Shown: positions 16,578 through 26,472, numbered from the stretch's first letter. The stretch is DNA of 64,000 nt from an endosymbiont of Escarpia spicata (GCA_003349915.1 QFXE01000017.1:39268-103267); one strand, 5' to 3'. Notes: generated by a model not told the origin, from the letters alone. Numbers and translations: made by a program.

Positions 16578-17027
16578 TCATGAATAATTAACAGTTATGG
16601 TGATTTTTTCCGAGATCAAAGGTGGATCCTGTGGTTCATGCTGCTCATCACCCAACAATAACTGCAGCGTGTGTCTGCCAGATAGCAGTTTCAGCATGAC
16701 CTCGGTCTCGCCCCGATCAAAGTGAATATGGTGCGGGTCCCGGGGGATGACTTCATCCATATCCGGCAGCTGTTCCACGTCCACCAGAAGGTGGTGATGG
16801 CCGGTAGTGTGCCGACGCTTGCCCTCTGTCCCGGCAGGGGTTATACCGAAACCCTTAATACCGAATTTCACATTGAATGGACTCTTCACTACATCACCGT
16901 CCGCAAGGCCGATGAAATAGACCTTTGCGCTTTCGGGCGGAGAGTGCGCACCCGTGATGGGTGTCGCCAGCAGCAGTGCCATTGCCAAAACGGGTGTGAT
17001 GGCCGAAACAAGCATCTTCTTGATCAT
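16578..17027 (-). CDS. DUF4399 secreted protein
   Basis: 149 residues with a signal peptide (to about residue 27). The mature part carries the DUF4399 pattern: VYFIGLADGDVVKSPFNVKF, then KRRHTTGHHHLLVD and a RDPHHIHFDRGETE His-rich block, ending in a beta strand. The HHH and HHIHF clusters could bind copper or another metal in the periplasm. It lies ten bases downstream of the DUF411 gene on the same strand. Function in the family is unknown. Confidence 0.85.
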   Translation of the reverse strand: MIKKMLVSAITPVLAMALLLATPITGAHSPPESAKVYFIGLADGDVVKSPFNVKFGIKGFGITPAGTEGKRRHTTGHHHLLVDVEQLPDMDEVIPRDPHHIHFDRGETEVMLKLLSGRHTLQLLLGDEQHEPQDPPLISEKITITVNYS

Positions 17028-17036
17028 CTCTATCCC

Positions 17037-17534
17037 CTACTGGTTCCTGCTGGCATAGACGGTGGTTTTCCCGTTTTCCTGGATGGTCACAACGTTATAT
17101 GGATCTTTCCTCGGCCCTTCCATCCCTGGCGAACCCATGGGCATGCCGGGTACGGCAAGACCCTTGATCGGTGGTTTCTCTTTCAACATGCGTGCAACCA
17201 CATCCGCAGGCACGTGCCCCTCTATGATATATCCCCCGACCTTGGCGGTATGACAGGATTGCATGTTGCGCGGCACGCCAAGCTCTGTTTTGATCGAACT
17301 CATATTACGCTGGTTGTGTACCTCCACCGTATAGCCATTCTCTTTCATATGACTGACCCAATCCTTACAGCAACCACAGGTCGGACTTTTGTAGACCACT
17401 ACATCAGCCGCCTCAGCGGGTTGCTGGCTGAACAGTACGCCACCGGCAACCAGCGCGATCCCGGTCAGCAACCAGGCAGCGAGTTTTCCGTAAAAGGGTG
17501 ATTTCCTCGACTTCCCAATGTTTGTCTTTACCAT
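17037..17534 (-). CDS. DUF411 metal-binding protein
   Basis: 165 residues with a signal/anchor helix (about 16-40) and the DUF411 core: YKSPTCGCCKDWVSHM followed by NMSSIKTELGVP and SCHTAKVGGYIIEGHVP. The CGCC pair and the later Cys and His residues are conserved in this family, which accompanies copper resistance genes and is thought to bind copper in the periplasm. It sits between cytochrome c and DUF4399 genes, same strand, short gaps. Confidence 0.88.
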   Translation of the reverse strand: MVKTNIGKSRKSPFYGKLAAWLLTGIALVAGGVLFSQQPAEAADVVVYKSPTCGCCKDWVSHMKENGYTVEVHNQRNMSSIKTELGVPRNMQSCHTAKVGGYIIEGHVPADVVARMLKEKPPIKGLAVPGMPMGSPGMEGPRKDPYNVVTIQENGKTTVYASRNQ

Positions 17535-17554
17535 GATTTTTTCCTCTGTGATGA

Positions 17555-18061
17555 TCAGCCTTTTTTACTGGGCTGCATTGGTTTGCCGGCCTGAGCATTC
17601 CGCTCGTGCCACACACGATAGATCTCATCGGACCAGTGGGTCTGCACCCAGGCCAGAATGTCATCAATCTGTTTATTGCTCAGTATGTCAGCGAAGCTCG
17701 GCATAGTTCCGCCGAGGGGAATCCCCCCCCGTTGCACGGTTCGGCGCAACACGGATAGCGGATGGTGCCAAGTGTGGGCGGCACCGTTCAATGGTGGCGG
17801 CGGGTACTTGCCATCCGCACCAGGTTTTTTCCAGTCCGGTGTGCCAGAAGCATCCGGCATGTGGCAGCTGGCGCAATTCGTCTGGAACAGTACATTGCCC
17901 CTCGCAACCTGCTCCTGGTTGTACCAACGCTGAACGGACGGAGATACTGGCGGTGAAACAACCGGTTTATCGACGCTGGCCGCTGCACCTTGCTGCTCGC
18001 TGCAACCGGCCAATACAACCAGACCCATCAATGGCAACAGGCTCAACAATCTTCTCTTCAT
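17555..18061 (-). CDS. Lipoprotein cytochrome c, monoheme
   Basis: 168 residues. A lipoprotein signal ends in LAGC (Cys20), so it should be membrane-anchored. The heme motif is CASCH at 63-67 with a probable axial Met in GTMPSFADILSN. Such cytochromes occur in copper-resistance clusters with CopA and CopB. The gene follows copB in the same direction, 68 bases later. It may accept electrons released by the copper oxidase, but that oxidase is broken here. Confidence 0.85.
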   Translation of the reverse strand: MKRRLLSLLPLMGLVVLAGCSEQQGAAASVDKPVVSPPVSPSVQRWYNQEQVARGNVLFQTNCASCHMPDASGTPDWKKPGADGKYPPPPLNGAAHTWHHPLSVLRRTVQRGGIPLGGTMPSFADILSNKQIDDILAWVQTHWSDEIYRVWHERNAQAGKPMQPSKKG

Positions 18062-18129
18062 TACTCACTCTCCCGTTGTCTGGCGGCAGGGATCGAATTA
18101 AAATTTAACTCCAACCCCTTCATCGCCGA

Positions 18130-18831
18130 TCAGAACCAGGCGCGGATACCAGCGACGATCTGAACATCGCTGGTATCCTCACCCTCATCTCTGGCAAAGT
18201 CGGCGGTCTGGCCGAATTTCCCCGTCCAGTTGACACCTATGTAGGGAGCAAACTCCCGTCGTATCTCGTAGCGCAACCGCAATCCCAACTCCATATCTGA
18301 GAGACCGGAACCGATACCGACCGCTTCGTCATCCTTGCTGTAGAGATTCATCTCGACCTCTGGCGACAGGACCAGCTTCTGCGTGAACATATATTCGTAT
18401 TCGGCATCCAACCGGGCACCGATCTGTCCCGACTCACCGATAAAGATTCCGGCATCCACCTCGAACAGATAGGGCGCCAGACCTTTGAAGCCAAGGGCCA
18501 GGAAGTCCCGCTTCGGATCCGGTTTTATATCCCGTCGCCAGCCAACCTGGAGATCCCAAAATGGTGCAATGGCCCGGCTGTAAAGGAACTGCACTTCAGC
18601 CTCCTCAGTTTCGCCATTCACACGTTCCACTTCCGTCTTGAACCAGAACTTATTGAGGTCGTATCCAACCCAGGCATCCGCTTCCAGTACCAGTGGATTG
18701 GAACCATCCGTACCCCTGATCTCCAGTTTGTCGATCATTACCTGGTAGACCAGTGGATCATCTGCTCCACCGGCAAAAACTGGGCTGGATAACCCGATCG
18801 CCATCAACGCAGCCAATATCTTTTTCATCAT
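18130..18831 (-). CDS. copB: Copper resistance outer-membrane protein CopB/PcoB
   Basis: 233 residues with a signal peptide (ending FAGG, near residue 21). The mature protein begins with DKLEIRGTDGSN and has barrel strands typical of CopB/PcoB: AIAPFWDLQVGWRRDIKP, FLALGFKGLAPYLFEVDA and a C-terminal ...IVAGIRAWF. The Met/His-rich N-terminal tail usual in copper-binding CopB is missing, so this is a short form. A GAGGAG lies upstream of the ATG. It follows the broken copA by 12 bases. Confidence 0.9.
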   Translation of the reverse strand: MMKKILAALMAIGLSSPVFAGGADDPLVYQVMIDKLEIRGTDGSNPLVLEADAWVGYDLNKFWFKTEVERVNGETEEAEVQFLYSRAIAPFWDLQVGWRRDIKPDPKRDFLALGFKGLAPYLFEVDAGIFIGESGQIGARLDAEYEYMFTQKLVLSPEVEMNLYSKDDEAVGIGSGLSDMELGLRLRYEIRREFAPYIGVNWTGKFGQTADFARDEGEDTSDVQIVAGIRAWF

Positions 18832-18843
18832 TTTGTTAACTCC

Positions 18844-19794
18844 TCAACTGACGACGACGGTGCGGAACATACCGAGCATGTGATAGAGCAGATGGCAGTG
18901 ATAGGCCCAGCCACCCTCCGCATCCACGGTGACCCGATAACTGATGCGGGAACCGGGCTGCACGATCACGGTGTGTTTGCGCGGCAGGTAGTTGTTGTCA
19001 CCGGTCTCCAGATCACTCCACATGCCATGCAGATGCATCGGGTGGTTCATCATGGTGTCGTTGACGAAGGTGATACGCAGACGTTCGCCCAGTTTCCAGC
19101 GCAGGGGTTCAGCATCGCTGTGTTTGACGCCGTTGACCGACCACATGTAGCGACCCATGTTTCCCGTGAGATGGAGTTCGATCTCCCGATCCGGATCACG
19201 GTGATCATGGGTCGTGCGCAGGTTCTTCAGATCAGCATAGGTCAGTACACGGCGGCCGTTGTTACGCAGGCCGACACCGGGATCATCCAACCGGTACTGG
19301 GGAGCATCCGCCCGCATATCCACATGAGGGCCGTATTCCGTTGGGGCATGATGGACAGGACCCGCTGTAAAATCTGATGGGTTGGGCTTCATTGCCGGGT
19401 TTGATGCCTTTAAACCCTGTTGCAATGCCCGGCACGCCGTCCATGGCACTCGGCAGGATGATGCCGTGCCAGTGAATGGAGCTGGTCTCTCGCAACAGAT
19501 TGGTCACCCGCAGCGCACCGTATCACCCTCGCGCCAGCGCAGGATGGGCGCCGGCAGTGAACCATTGACGGTTGTGCCAATTCGCGGCGCACCGGTGAAG
19601 TTGACTGCCTGCTCACCAATAGTCAGATTGAAATCGGTGCCGCGCAGGGTTTCAGGCCCCTGCTGTTTCATCACGGCGGCAAGCGCGCTGGATCCCAGCC
19701 CCAGCCCAGCGAAGGCGCCACCCATTGCCACGCCTTGTACAAATCGGCGGCGCGTCAGGCACGCCCCCTTGATTGGGTCGTTAATACTACTCAT
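18844..19794 (-). pseudogene. copA: Multicopper oxidase copA, internally deleted and frameshifted
   Basis: The start carries a twin-arginine signal (LTRRRFVQGVAMGGAFAG) and the first cupredoxin start. A one-base loss near 19505 breaks VRLRVTN into VRCG-stop; the next frame continues with SIHWHGIILPSAMDGVPGI. After that about 300 residues expected in CopA are absent. The sequence then resumes in another frame with the C-terminal domain, including the type 1 copper ligands HPMHLHGMW and HCHLLYHMLGMF. Intact relatives are around 600 residues. The protein cannot be made as one chain, though the terminal cupredoxin is intact as a frame. Confidence 0.85.
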
Positions 19795-19904
19795 GGAGTT
19801 AATCTTCCTCTGCAAATCAGCGGCAAACACATAGCCGCTGACTATTTAGTCAACAAATAGTTGTCAGGCGATCACTGATAGATCAGCGATCAGCAGCAAG
19901 GAAG

Positions 19905-20273
19905 TCAGGCCCTGGGTGGGCGAAAGAGAGAAGAGGAGAGTTGGCTTACAAAACCCTTGTCTGCTATAGGCAGAATGGGCGTTACGGCAAGATGGGTGGG
20001 AAGTAAAAAAAACGGCATCAGCGCAAGCACACAGGATGCACACTGACCGGATGAGCAGCTATGACCGACGCAGCCATCGTCAGCATTACACTGTTCACAA
20101 TCGTGGGACGCCTGGTCCATAACCATGCCGTCGTCATGCATATCCGACGTCTGATGCACACTCCCCTCCTGATCAGGGGAAGCGGCAAAACCGGCCATCG
20201 CACTCTGCAACGGAGATAACCCCAGCAAAAGTGTCAGGAGAAAAGCCAGCAATTTGTCAGATAGTCGAGGCAT
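19905..20273 (-). CDS. Small secreted Cys/His-rich protein, CopL-like
   Basis: 122 residues. A signal peptide (to about residue 28) is followed by an acidic His/Met stretch (TSDMHDDGMVMDQASHDCEQ) and a cysteine cluster (CNADDGCVGHSCSSGQCASC), then a hydrophobic segment LALMPFFLL. Short leaders of this type sit directly upstream of copA in Xanthomonas-type copper operons (CopL) and affect copper-dependent expression. Same strand and 110 bases before copA here. The assignment rests on composition and position. Confidence 0.65.
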   Translation of the reverse strand: MPRLSDKLLAFLLTLLLGLSPLQSAMAGFAASPDQEGSVHQTSDMHDDGMVMDQASHDCEQCNADDGCVGHSCSSGQCASCVLALMPFFLLPTHLAVTPILPIADKGFVSQLSSSLFRPPRA

Positions 20274-20665
20274 ACAGCTAGATAATACTGAGATTCATTC
20301 TTATTTCAATTATTTTTTCTGGCAGTCAATTTTTAAAAAAGTTCCATCTCTTTTGTCGGTCAGAGGCCGGAGCCAACACAGCATACAGACCACGACCGGC
20401 CAGGTTTCGGTCTTGGCATTGTTAACAACGTGGTTACTATTCAGCACGATTCAACGTAGGCCAGGTCAGTCGCACAACAGCCCAGGATCGAAATATGGCA
20501 CAGCACCTTGCGCACGACGTAACCCGGCAAAGCGCTGTTGGGTTACAATGGGCACGAAGCTTGTCGGTAAAATGATAGTTTGGAGCAATGCGCATCTAAC
20601 CTACAAAATAGGCGCATATTCAGAATCAAGCTGAATAGTTACAAAATACTTCCTCATCCCTAACC
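20274..20665. other. Intergenic region without a convincing gene
   Basis: Divergent region between the copper cluster and the helicase gene. The first 60 bases next to the CopL-like start are very AT-rich and probably hold its promoter. The middle part contains a GTAACCC/GGGTTAC hairpin at 20519-20546. A 126-codon frame crosses the region but has no ribosome site and odd composition. Confidence 0.4.
20519..20546. repeat. Short GTAACCC/GGGTTAC palindrome
   Basis: Seven-base perfect arms around a 14-base loop containing AGCGCT. It resembles the GGTTAC-type REP units spread through gammaproteobacterial intergenic regions. Only one copy was noticed in the window. Confidence 0.4.
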
Positions 20666-23600
20666 ATGATCCACACCCTGAAAGACTTACGCGAACGCTT
20701 TGGCCCAGCCTGGCTTGAGCAAGGCTCACGCTTCCTGAAGAATCATGCCGCCTTCATGCCCCAGGTTCAGCGAAGGGGGGCGTTGATCACGGCGCTGATC
20801 AACACCGATCAGCAGCGGTTACGGGTCTATGTCCGCGTACAGATGGATCCGGGCAAGGAGATCCAGATCAACGGGGAGTGCAGCTGTTCGTCCGGAAAGA
20901 ATTGTTCACATGTGGCCGCTGTGCTAATCAAAGTATTGCAGGATGAGCATGAGATACCGCAAGAGGCGTTGGAAACCAGGGAAGCAGAGCCCCCCTTGAG
21001 ACGACCCATGACAGGGTTGCTGGACTATCCGCATGGAGTGTATCAGCGCCTGATCTATCTACTCCGCCCCAACCCGGCTGATCCCACCCGGATAGAAGTT
21101 GAGACCCGTTGCGCCCGGGCACTGAAAAACGGCGGTTACTCGGAAGATCGCATCTATGAACCCGCCTGGGCTCAGCGGGGAACGCCTCCGCGTTTTCTGC
21201 TGAAGACCGATCTGGATATTCTGGCTGGCCTGAATCAGGTGGGAGAGGTAAAACCGTCGCTCAAGGGTAAGTCAGGCGAACAGCTGCTGCGCGCCATGCT
21301 GGATACCGGGCGTTGCCATCTGGAACATGTTTCCGGGAAGGCCCTGCGTCTGGGTAAGCCACAGTCTGCAACCCCCTGCTGGGAAGTGGATTCCATCGGC
21401 AATCAACGGATCAGATGGCATGAACGCGCCACCATTTTCCTCGCCTCTCTCTGGTGTCTGGATTCTGATCGATGCATCCCCTTGGTGAGTGATCTGCCCG
21501 GCGCCTTGGTAGAGTCACTGGCCGCCATGGCGCCCGTGACCCCGGAACAGGTTCCCAAGGTAACGGCCGACCTGCAAAAGCGCTTTCCTGACACCTCACT
21601 GCCACTCTTGCGACAGATCAGGGTTGAGCAGCGCTCACCTGTGGCGCCTCAGCCCTGCCTGCACCTCAGCGCACAGGAGATGCCCCTGGCCTGTCTCTCA
21701 TTCAAGTATCACGAAATCCGCATCGGCACCCGGGGAGCGCCTTTACAGTTCAAAGACGGCACACAGGTACATCTGATCCGGGATGAACCCGCCGAGCAGC
21801 ACTGTATAGAGCGGCTCATCTCATTGGGTTTTCGCATCCATGAGGGTCAGAGCAGGGTGAGAGCAACCGATTGCTTTTTACTTGCAGATGAACCTCTCCC
21901 CTGGCTCGATTTTCAGTCCCGTCAACTGCCGGAATGGGGAACACAGGGTTGGCGGGTGACCTGTGACAAGGACTTCCCCCACCGCCTGGCCCGCCCGGAC
22001 CACTGGTACACGGAACTCGAACCCCTGGGAACGGAGGCGGACGGCTACGGTATCAGCGTCGGCGTCGTTCTGGAGGGCCAGCGCATTAACCTGTTGCCAG
22101 TCCTGATGCAGTGGCTGCACAAACTGCCACCGGACCGGCGCGGGGAGAGACTGGAAGGGCTGATCCATGAGTACGGGATGGCCGTACCCCTGGAAGACGG
22201 CCGCTACCTGCTCCTCTCCCGAAACCGCGTTCGCCAGATCATGGAGACCCTGTTCGAGCTGCACGACAGCAAGCTCGACGAGATGCAGCGTCTGCGGCTC
22301 AATCGCTTCCAGTTGGCCCGTCTGGCGGAACTCGACGAGTCGCCGGATGGTGAAACCCTGCATTGGCTGGGTGCGGAGGCGATACACAGCCTGGCGGAGA
22401 CCCTACGCAAGATTGAGTCTATCCCAGCCACAACGCCACCGGCGGGCCTGCGGGCGGAACTGCGGCCCTACCAGCAACAAAGCCTGGACTGGCTGCAGTT
22501 TCTGCGTGAGCATCGACTGGGCGGTATACTGGCGGATGACATGGGGCTCGGTAAGACTGTGCAGACCCTGGCTCATCTACTGTACGAAAAAGAACAGGGG
22601 CGACTGGACAGGCCCAGCCTGGTGGTCACCCCCACCAGCCTGATGACCAACTGGCAGCGGGAGGCGCAACGCTTCGCTCCCGATCTGCGGACGCGGGTCC
22701 TGCACGGTCCCCAGCGGCATGAACTGTTCGAAGGAATGGGGAAACAGGATCTGCTGATCACCACCTATCCCCTGCTGCTGCGGGACCAGGACCGGCTACT
22801 GATCCAGGAGTATCACCTGCTGATCCTGGACGAGGCCCAGGCCATCAAGAATCCCAAGGCCAAGGTCGGCGCAATCGCACGCCGGCTCAATGCCAGACAC
22901 AGGGTGTGTCTAACCGGCACACCGGTGGAAAACCATCTGGGGGAACTTTGGTCCTTGTTCGATTTCCTGTTGCCCGGTCTGCTGGGCGAGGAGCATCAGT
23001 TCCGTCGGCGTTGCCGTAAGCCGATTGAAAAATGGGGCGACGAGTATCAGGCCGACCGGCTGCGCCACCGCATCCGACCTTTCCTGTTACGGCGCACCAA
23101 ACAGGCGGTGGCGCCGGAACTGCCTCCCAAGACCGATATCCTGCGCACGGTGGTACTTGGGGAAACACAACGGGAACTCTATGAGGAGATCCGTCAGAAT
23201 ATGTATCAACGGGTGCGTGAAGAGGTAGCTGAAAAAGGCATCTCCCGCTGCGGCATCCTGATCCTCACCACCCTGCTCAAACTGCGTCAGGTATGTTGCG
23301 ATCCACGCCTGATCAGCCCGGAAGAGCGGGGGCGGATCGAGACCGGACACTCCGCCAAACTGGAACTACTCATGGATCTGCTGCCGGAGATGATCGAAGA
23401 GGGTCGCCGCATTCTGCTCTTCTCCCAATTTACTTCCATGCTGGGGTTAATCGAGCAGGCACTGCAGGCTGCCGGCATCGACTATGTCCTGCTAACCGGC
23501 AGCACCCGTGATCGAGCCACCCCCATTGACCGCTTTCAGACAGGCAAAGTGCCACTGTTTCTCATCAGCCTCAAGGCCGGCGGCGTGGGCCTCAATCTTA

Positions 23601-23863
23601 CTGCGGCCGATACCGTCATCCATTATGATCCCTGGTGGAACCCGGCCGTGGAACGCCAAGCCACTGACCGAGCCCACCGCATCGGCCAGGAAAATCCGGT
23701 ATTTGTCTACAAACTGATCAGCGAGGGCACAGTGGAGGAACGAATACAAATCATGCAGGAGCGCAAACAAGCGCTGGCCGACGGGCTTTATGACAGCACC
23801 GGTACCGCCGACCCCCAATGGACAGAGAACGACCTTGAGGAGCTGTTCGGGCCGTTGGTCTGA
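20666..23863 (+). CDS. SNF2-family helicase with N-terminal SWIM zinc finger
   Basis: 1065 residues. A SWIM finger lies at about 72-85 (CSCSSGKNCSHVAAVL). A large middle part of unknown role follows, then the SNF2 ATPase: Walker A in DDMGLGKTVQT near 625, DEAQAIKN near 722, LTGTPVEN, and the C-terminal motifs LISLKAGGVGLNLTAAD and ATDRAHRIGQ. Bacterial proteins of this layout (HepA/Rad54-like) translocate on DNA and are linked to repair, transcription recycling or defence. The gene at 23890 follows by 26 bases and is probably co-transcribed. No nuclease or methylase is nearby, so a DISARM-type defence role is not supported. Confidence 0.9.
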   Translation: MIHTLKDLRERFGPAWLEQGSRFLKNHAAFMPQVQRRGALITALINTDQQRLRVYVRVQMDPGKEIQINGECSCSSGKNCSHVAAVLIKVLQDEHEIPQEALETREAEPPLRRPMTGLLDYPHGVYQRLIYLLRPNPADPTRIEVETRCARALKNGGYSEDRIYEPAWAQRGTPPRFLLKTDLDILAGLNQVGEVKPSLKGKSGEQLLRAMLDTGRCHLEHVSGKALRLGKPQSATPCWEVDSIGNQRIRWHERATIFLASLWCLDSDRCIPLVSDLPGALVESLAAMAPVTPEQVPKVTADLQKRFPDTSLPLLRQIRVEQRSPVAPQPCLHLSAQEMPLACLSFKYHEIRIGTRGAPLQFKDGTQVHLIRDEPAEQHCIERLISLGFRIHEGQSRVRATDCFLLADEPLPWLDFQSRQLPEWGTQGWRVTCDKDFPHRLARPDHWYTELEPLGTEADGYGISVGVVLEGQRINLLPVLMQWLHKLPPDRRGERLEGLIHEYGMAVPLEDGRYLLLSRNRVRQIMETLFELHDSKLDEMQRLRLNRFQLARLAELDESPDGETLHWLGAEAIHSLAETLRKIESIPATTPPAGLRAELRPYQQQSLDWLQFLREHRLGGILADDMGLGKTVQTLAHLLYEKEQGRLDRPSLVVTPTSLMTNWQREAQRFAPDLRTRVLHGPQRHELFEGMGKQDLLITTYPLLLRDQDRLLIQEYHLLILDEAQAIKNPKAKVGAIARRLNARHRVCLTGTPVENHLGELWSLFDFLLPGLLGEEHQFRRRCRKPIEKWGDEYQADRLRHRIRPFLLRRTKQAVAPELPPKTDILRTVVLGETQRELYEEIRQNMYQRVREEVAEKGISRCGILILTTLLKLRQVCCDPRLISPEERGRIETGHSAKLELLMDLLPEMIEEGRRILLFSQFTSMLGLIEQALQAAGIDYVLLTGSTRDRATPIDRFQTGKVPLFLISLKAGGVGLNLTAADTVIHYDPWWNPAVERQATDRAHRIGQENPVFVYKLISEGTVEERIQIMQERKQALADGLYDSTGTADPQWTENDLEELFGPLV

Positions 23864-23889
23864 GTTCACTCCAGAGTTAAGATGACACC

Positions 23890-25086
23890 ATGAGCCACCC
23901 TATCCAACAGGCCGTAGATCAGCTGCTCCTGGAGCAAGGTGAATACAGCCCCCTCGAACTTCTACTGTCGGAGGGACGTCTGGATTACAGCGATTATGAG
24001 GCTTGGCGCACCGGTGAGATCCCACGACTGGAACAAGTGTTGTTCGGCGACCCGGAAAAGTTGGACGGCCTTCTGGCCGAGGCCCAGGAGTATGCTGCTG
24101 CCCTGGCCCTGCAACCGGAAACACTGCGCTACCACGCTTGGGGAGGTTCCGGTGGGTCCCCCCTCAGCTTCAGTGACAACAACATCCGGGAGCAGCGCTT
24201 CCATACTGTTTTCCGCAAGGCCGAAGATCAGCCTCAGTTCGACCTGTTCATGGACGCCACGGCAACCAACCTGGCCAATGGCATCGTCCTGGCGCTTATC
24301 GATCGCAACAACCACGAAGCCCATCGCCTGCTCGATCAGTTGTTTGAGGTGGACCCTGGCCATCCCCGGCTGGGAGCGCTTGAAAGAATGGTTGAGGCAG
24401 GTGATCGGCTGGCCGAACCTGTCGCAGACTGCGAGTGGGAACTCCACTATCTGAAGGATGAACTCCTGCCTCTGGCCGAGAAGGAGCTGGGACGCGAAAG
24501 CCGCAACCTGCTGGTGCCTCATTGGCGGCGACTCACCGACGCCCTCCATGGCCAGGCCTTCGACCCCACCCAGCCAGAGCTGCATGCCAGCTACACGGCA
24601 AGCCAGACCTTTGACTGGGAAACGGTGCGCCGCACAACTCAGGAGGATCCCGATTGGCCACAACAAGTCCTGCTGCTGCGCCGTCACGCCCATGCCTGTG
24701 GACGCATGCACAACCTGCTGGAGTCCCTGCAAAGCTGGATCCGGCTATGCTGGTCTTCTCCCCATGAGGCGGTAACGATTGCCACCGAGGCAGATACGGA
24801 CTTGCAGCAGATGTGGCGGCTTTTTCTGGCCCTGGACCCGGAGCTGACCGCAGAGGATTTCCCTGCCTGGTTATTATTGACTCGCCCGGGTCTGGCGCAA
24901 CAACTCCCGTCTCCCGAAGGCGACGAACTCTGTCCACCGTCCTATGCGGGGGTCTATCACATGCTGCGAGAGGGTCAACAGTCTCAAAACACCCCGGATG
25001 CAACCGAGATACAACGACGCGGCGAGCTGAAGCAATTGAATCCGGAACTCTTTATCCATTTCATGCGCGCCAGAACAGCCCACTGA
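23890..25086 (+). CDS. Hypothetical protein co-transcribed with the SNF2 helicase
   Basis: 398 residues, soluble, acidic and mainly alpha-helical with many Leu, Glu and Trp residues. No catalytic motif, zinc site or transmembrane part is visible. The repeated helical pairs (for example LALIDRNNHEAHRLLDQLFE) look like a solenoid or TPR-like scaffold. It starts 26 bases after the helicase gene. A helicase accessory protein is the simplest guess. I do not recognise the family. Confidence 0.6.
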   Translation: MSHPIQQAVDQLLLEQGEYSPLELLLSEGRLDYSDYEAWRTGEIPRLEQVLFGDPEKLDGLLAEAQEYAAALALQPETLRYHAWGGSGGSPLSFSDNNIREQRFHTVFRKAEDQPQFDLFMDATATNLANGIVLALIDRNNHEAHRLLDQLFEVDPGHPRLGALERMVEAGDRLAEPVADCEWELHYLKDELLPLAEKELGRESRNLLVPHWRRLTDALHGQAFDPTQPELHASYTASQTFDWETVRRTTQEDPDWPQQVLLLRRHAHACGRMHNLLESLQSWIRLCWSSPHEAVTIATEADTDLQQMWRLFLALDPELTAEDFPAWLLLTRPGLAQQLPSPEGDELCPPSYAGVYHMLREGQQSQNTPDATEIQRRGELKQLNPELFIHFMRARTAH

Positions 25087-25110
25087 GTAGCAGGGGCAGC
25101 GCCGGCCCAA

Positions 25111-26259
25111 CTAAGGCTGGAGGGATATCTTCCCTTCCTCTACTCGCGGAGCGAGCCTACCTGCCAATACCTCCAATAACGCGTCACCAGCGATCAACTT
25201 GCGCCAGCCATTAAGGATCGCCAAGTCCCGCTCTCCGAGAATCAGCCTTTCGATGTCGCCTTGTGACGCCAGGGCCGATGGCATGATACCTTCCTCCGCT
25301 GCCAACAGACGCAGGCTGCACATGAGGAGATCGGCCATTGCTTCCTGGTTGATGGAGAGCCGGGGAGAGCGCCGTTTTTCCTCTGGCCACTGCTCCTTAG
25401 GCAATTTACGGGCCTCTGCAATCCTCTCCAGCAGCATCTCTCCAAAACGCTTCACTGTCCCGCTTTCAAGTCCGCGAATCCGTTCGAGTTGCCGGATCTT
25501 CTCAGGCATGCGCCGAGCCAATTCCAGCAGCACCTCGTCTTTGATAATCCAGCGACGGGGGCGGTCCGCCGCTATCGCCCGCTCTTCACGCCACGCTGAT
25601 AATGCCTTCAACACAGCAAGTTGAATGCCTTTGAGACGCTGCCGTCCTTTAACCCGCTGCCAGGACTCATCTGGATCTACCGCATAGGTCGCGGGATTGG
25701 CCAAGCGGGCGAAGTCATCCTCCAGCCAGCGGTCTCGCCCTTTCTCTTGTAGACTGGCGACCAGCTTCAGATAGACCTCACCCAGGTAGATCACGTCATC
25801 GAGCGCATAACGCAACTGCTCCTGCTCCAGGGGGCGTCGTGACCAGTCGGCCCGTGTATGACCCTTCTCCAGGCTATGATCCAGCACCTGCTGCACCAGG
25901 GTACCGTAACCCACCTGATCACCCAGACCCAGCAGGGTTGCCGCCAATTGGGTATCGAACAAAGGCCCCGGCAGACTCTGCCGCAGTAGATAGAAGATCT
26001 CCAGGTCCTGGTGCCCGGAGTGAAAGATCTTCACTATTGCCGGATCGTAGAGGATATCCAGCAGAGGAGCGAGATCGTCAATTGCCTGTGGATCTACAGA
26101 TGCGGCCAGACGCCCGTTGCTCACCTGCAAGAGACAGAGTTGGGGAAAATAGTTCTTCTCCCGCATGAATTCTGTATCCACCGCCAGCCATTCACTGCCC
26201 CGCAGTTGGTCACAAAGCGCGTTCAGTCCGGTAACGGAATCGACGTGGAACTCCTGCAT
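25111..26259 (-). CDS. rnd: Ribonuclease D
   Basis: 382 residues from ATG at 26259, which has AGGAG 12 bases upstream; a GTG four codons earlier is less likely. The DEDDy exonuclease motifs are present: AVDTEFMREKNYFPQLCLLQ (Exo I), FHSGHQDLEIFY (Exo II) and RYALDDVIYLGEVY (Exo III). The HRDC domains follow from about residue 210. RNase D trims the 3' ends of tRNA precursors and other stable RNAs. Convergent with the helicase partner gene. A housekeeping gene of usual length. Confidence 0.95.
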   Translation of the reverse strand: MQEFHVDSVTGLNALCDQLRGSEWLAVDTEFMREKNYFPQLCLLQVSNGRLAASVDPQAIDDLAPLLDILYDPAIVKIFHSGHQDLEIFYLLRQSLPGPLFDTQLAATLLGLGDQVGYGTLVQQVLDHSLEKGHTRADWSRRPLEQEQLRYALDDVIYLGEVYLKLVASLQEKGRDRWLEDDFARLANPATYAVDPDESWQRVKGRQRLKGIQLAVLKALSAWREERAIAADRPRRWIIKDEVLLELARRMPEKIRQLERIRGLESGTVKRFGEMLLERIAEARKLPKEQWPEEKRRSPRLSINQEAMADLLMCSLRLLAAEEGIMPSALASQGDIERLILGERDLAILNGWRKLIAGDALLEVLAGRLAPRVEEGKISLQP

Positions 26260-26472
26260 AATCAGCAGCACTCCTGGAATGATAAAGTCGCGAGCATAAC
26301 ATGTTGCTGGTGGGGATATTATGGCGCCATTGCAGATTCACCCTGGCATCCGCACAAAAAAACAGACCATTTCTGAAACCAAACTGTAAGGATCTCCGTA
26401 TAACAGCGACTAACGGACGGAAAACAAAATACAAAAGATATTCGTTACCGATTTTTACCCAGGAGAAACACG

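Noticed and set aside
20254..20634. 126-codon open frame upstream of the helicase
   Set aside because: No ribosome site, odd composition, overlaps the CopL-like start and a REP-like hairpin.
20666..25086. SNF2 helicase as part of a DISARM or other named defence system
   Set aside because: No methyltransferase, nuclease, phospholipase or DUF1998 gene lies nearby.
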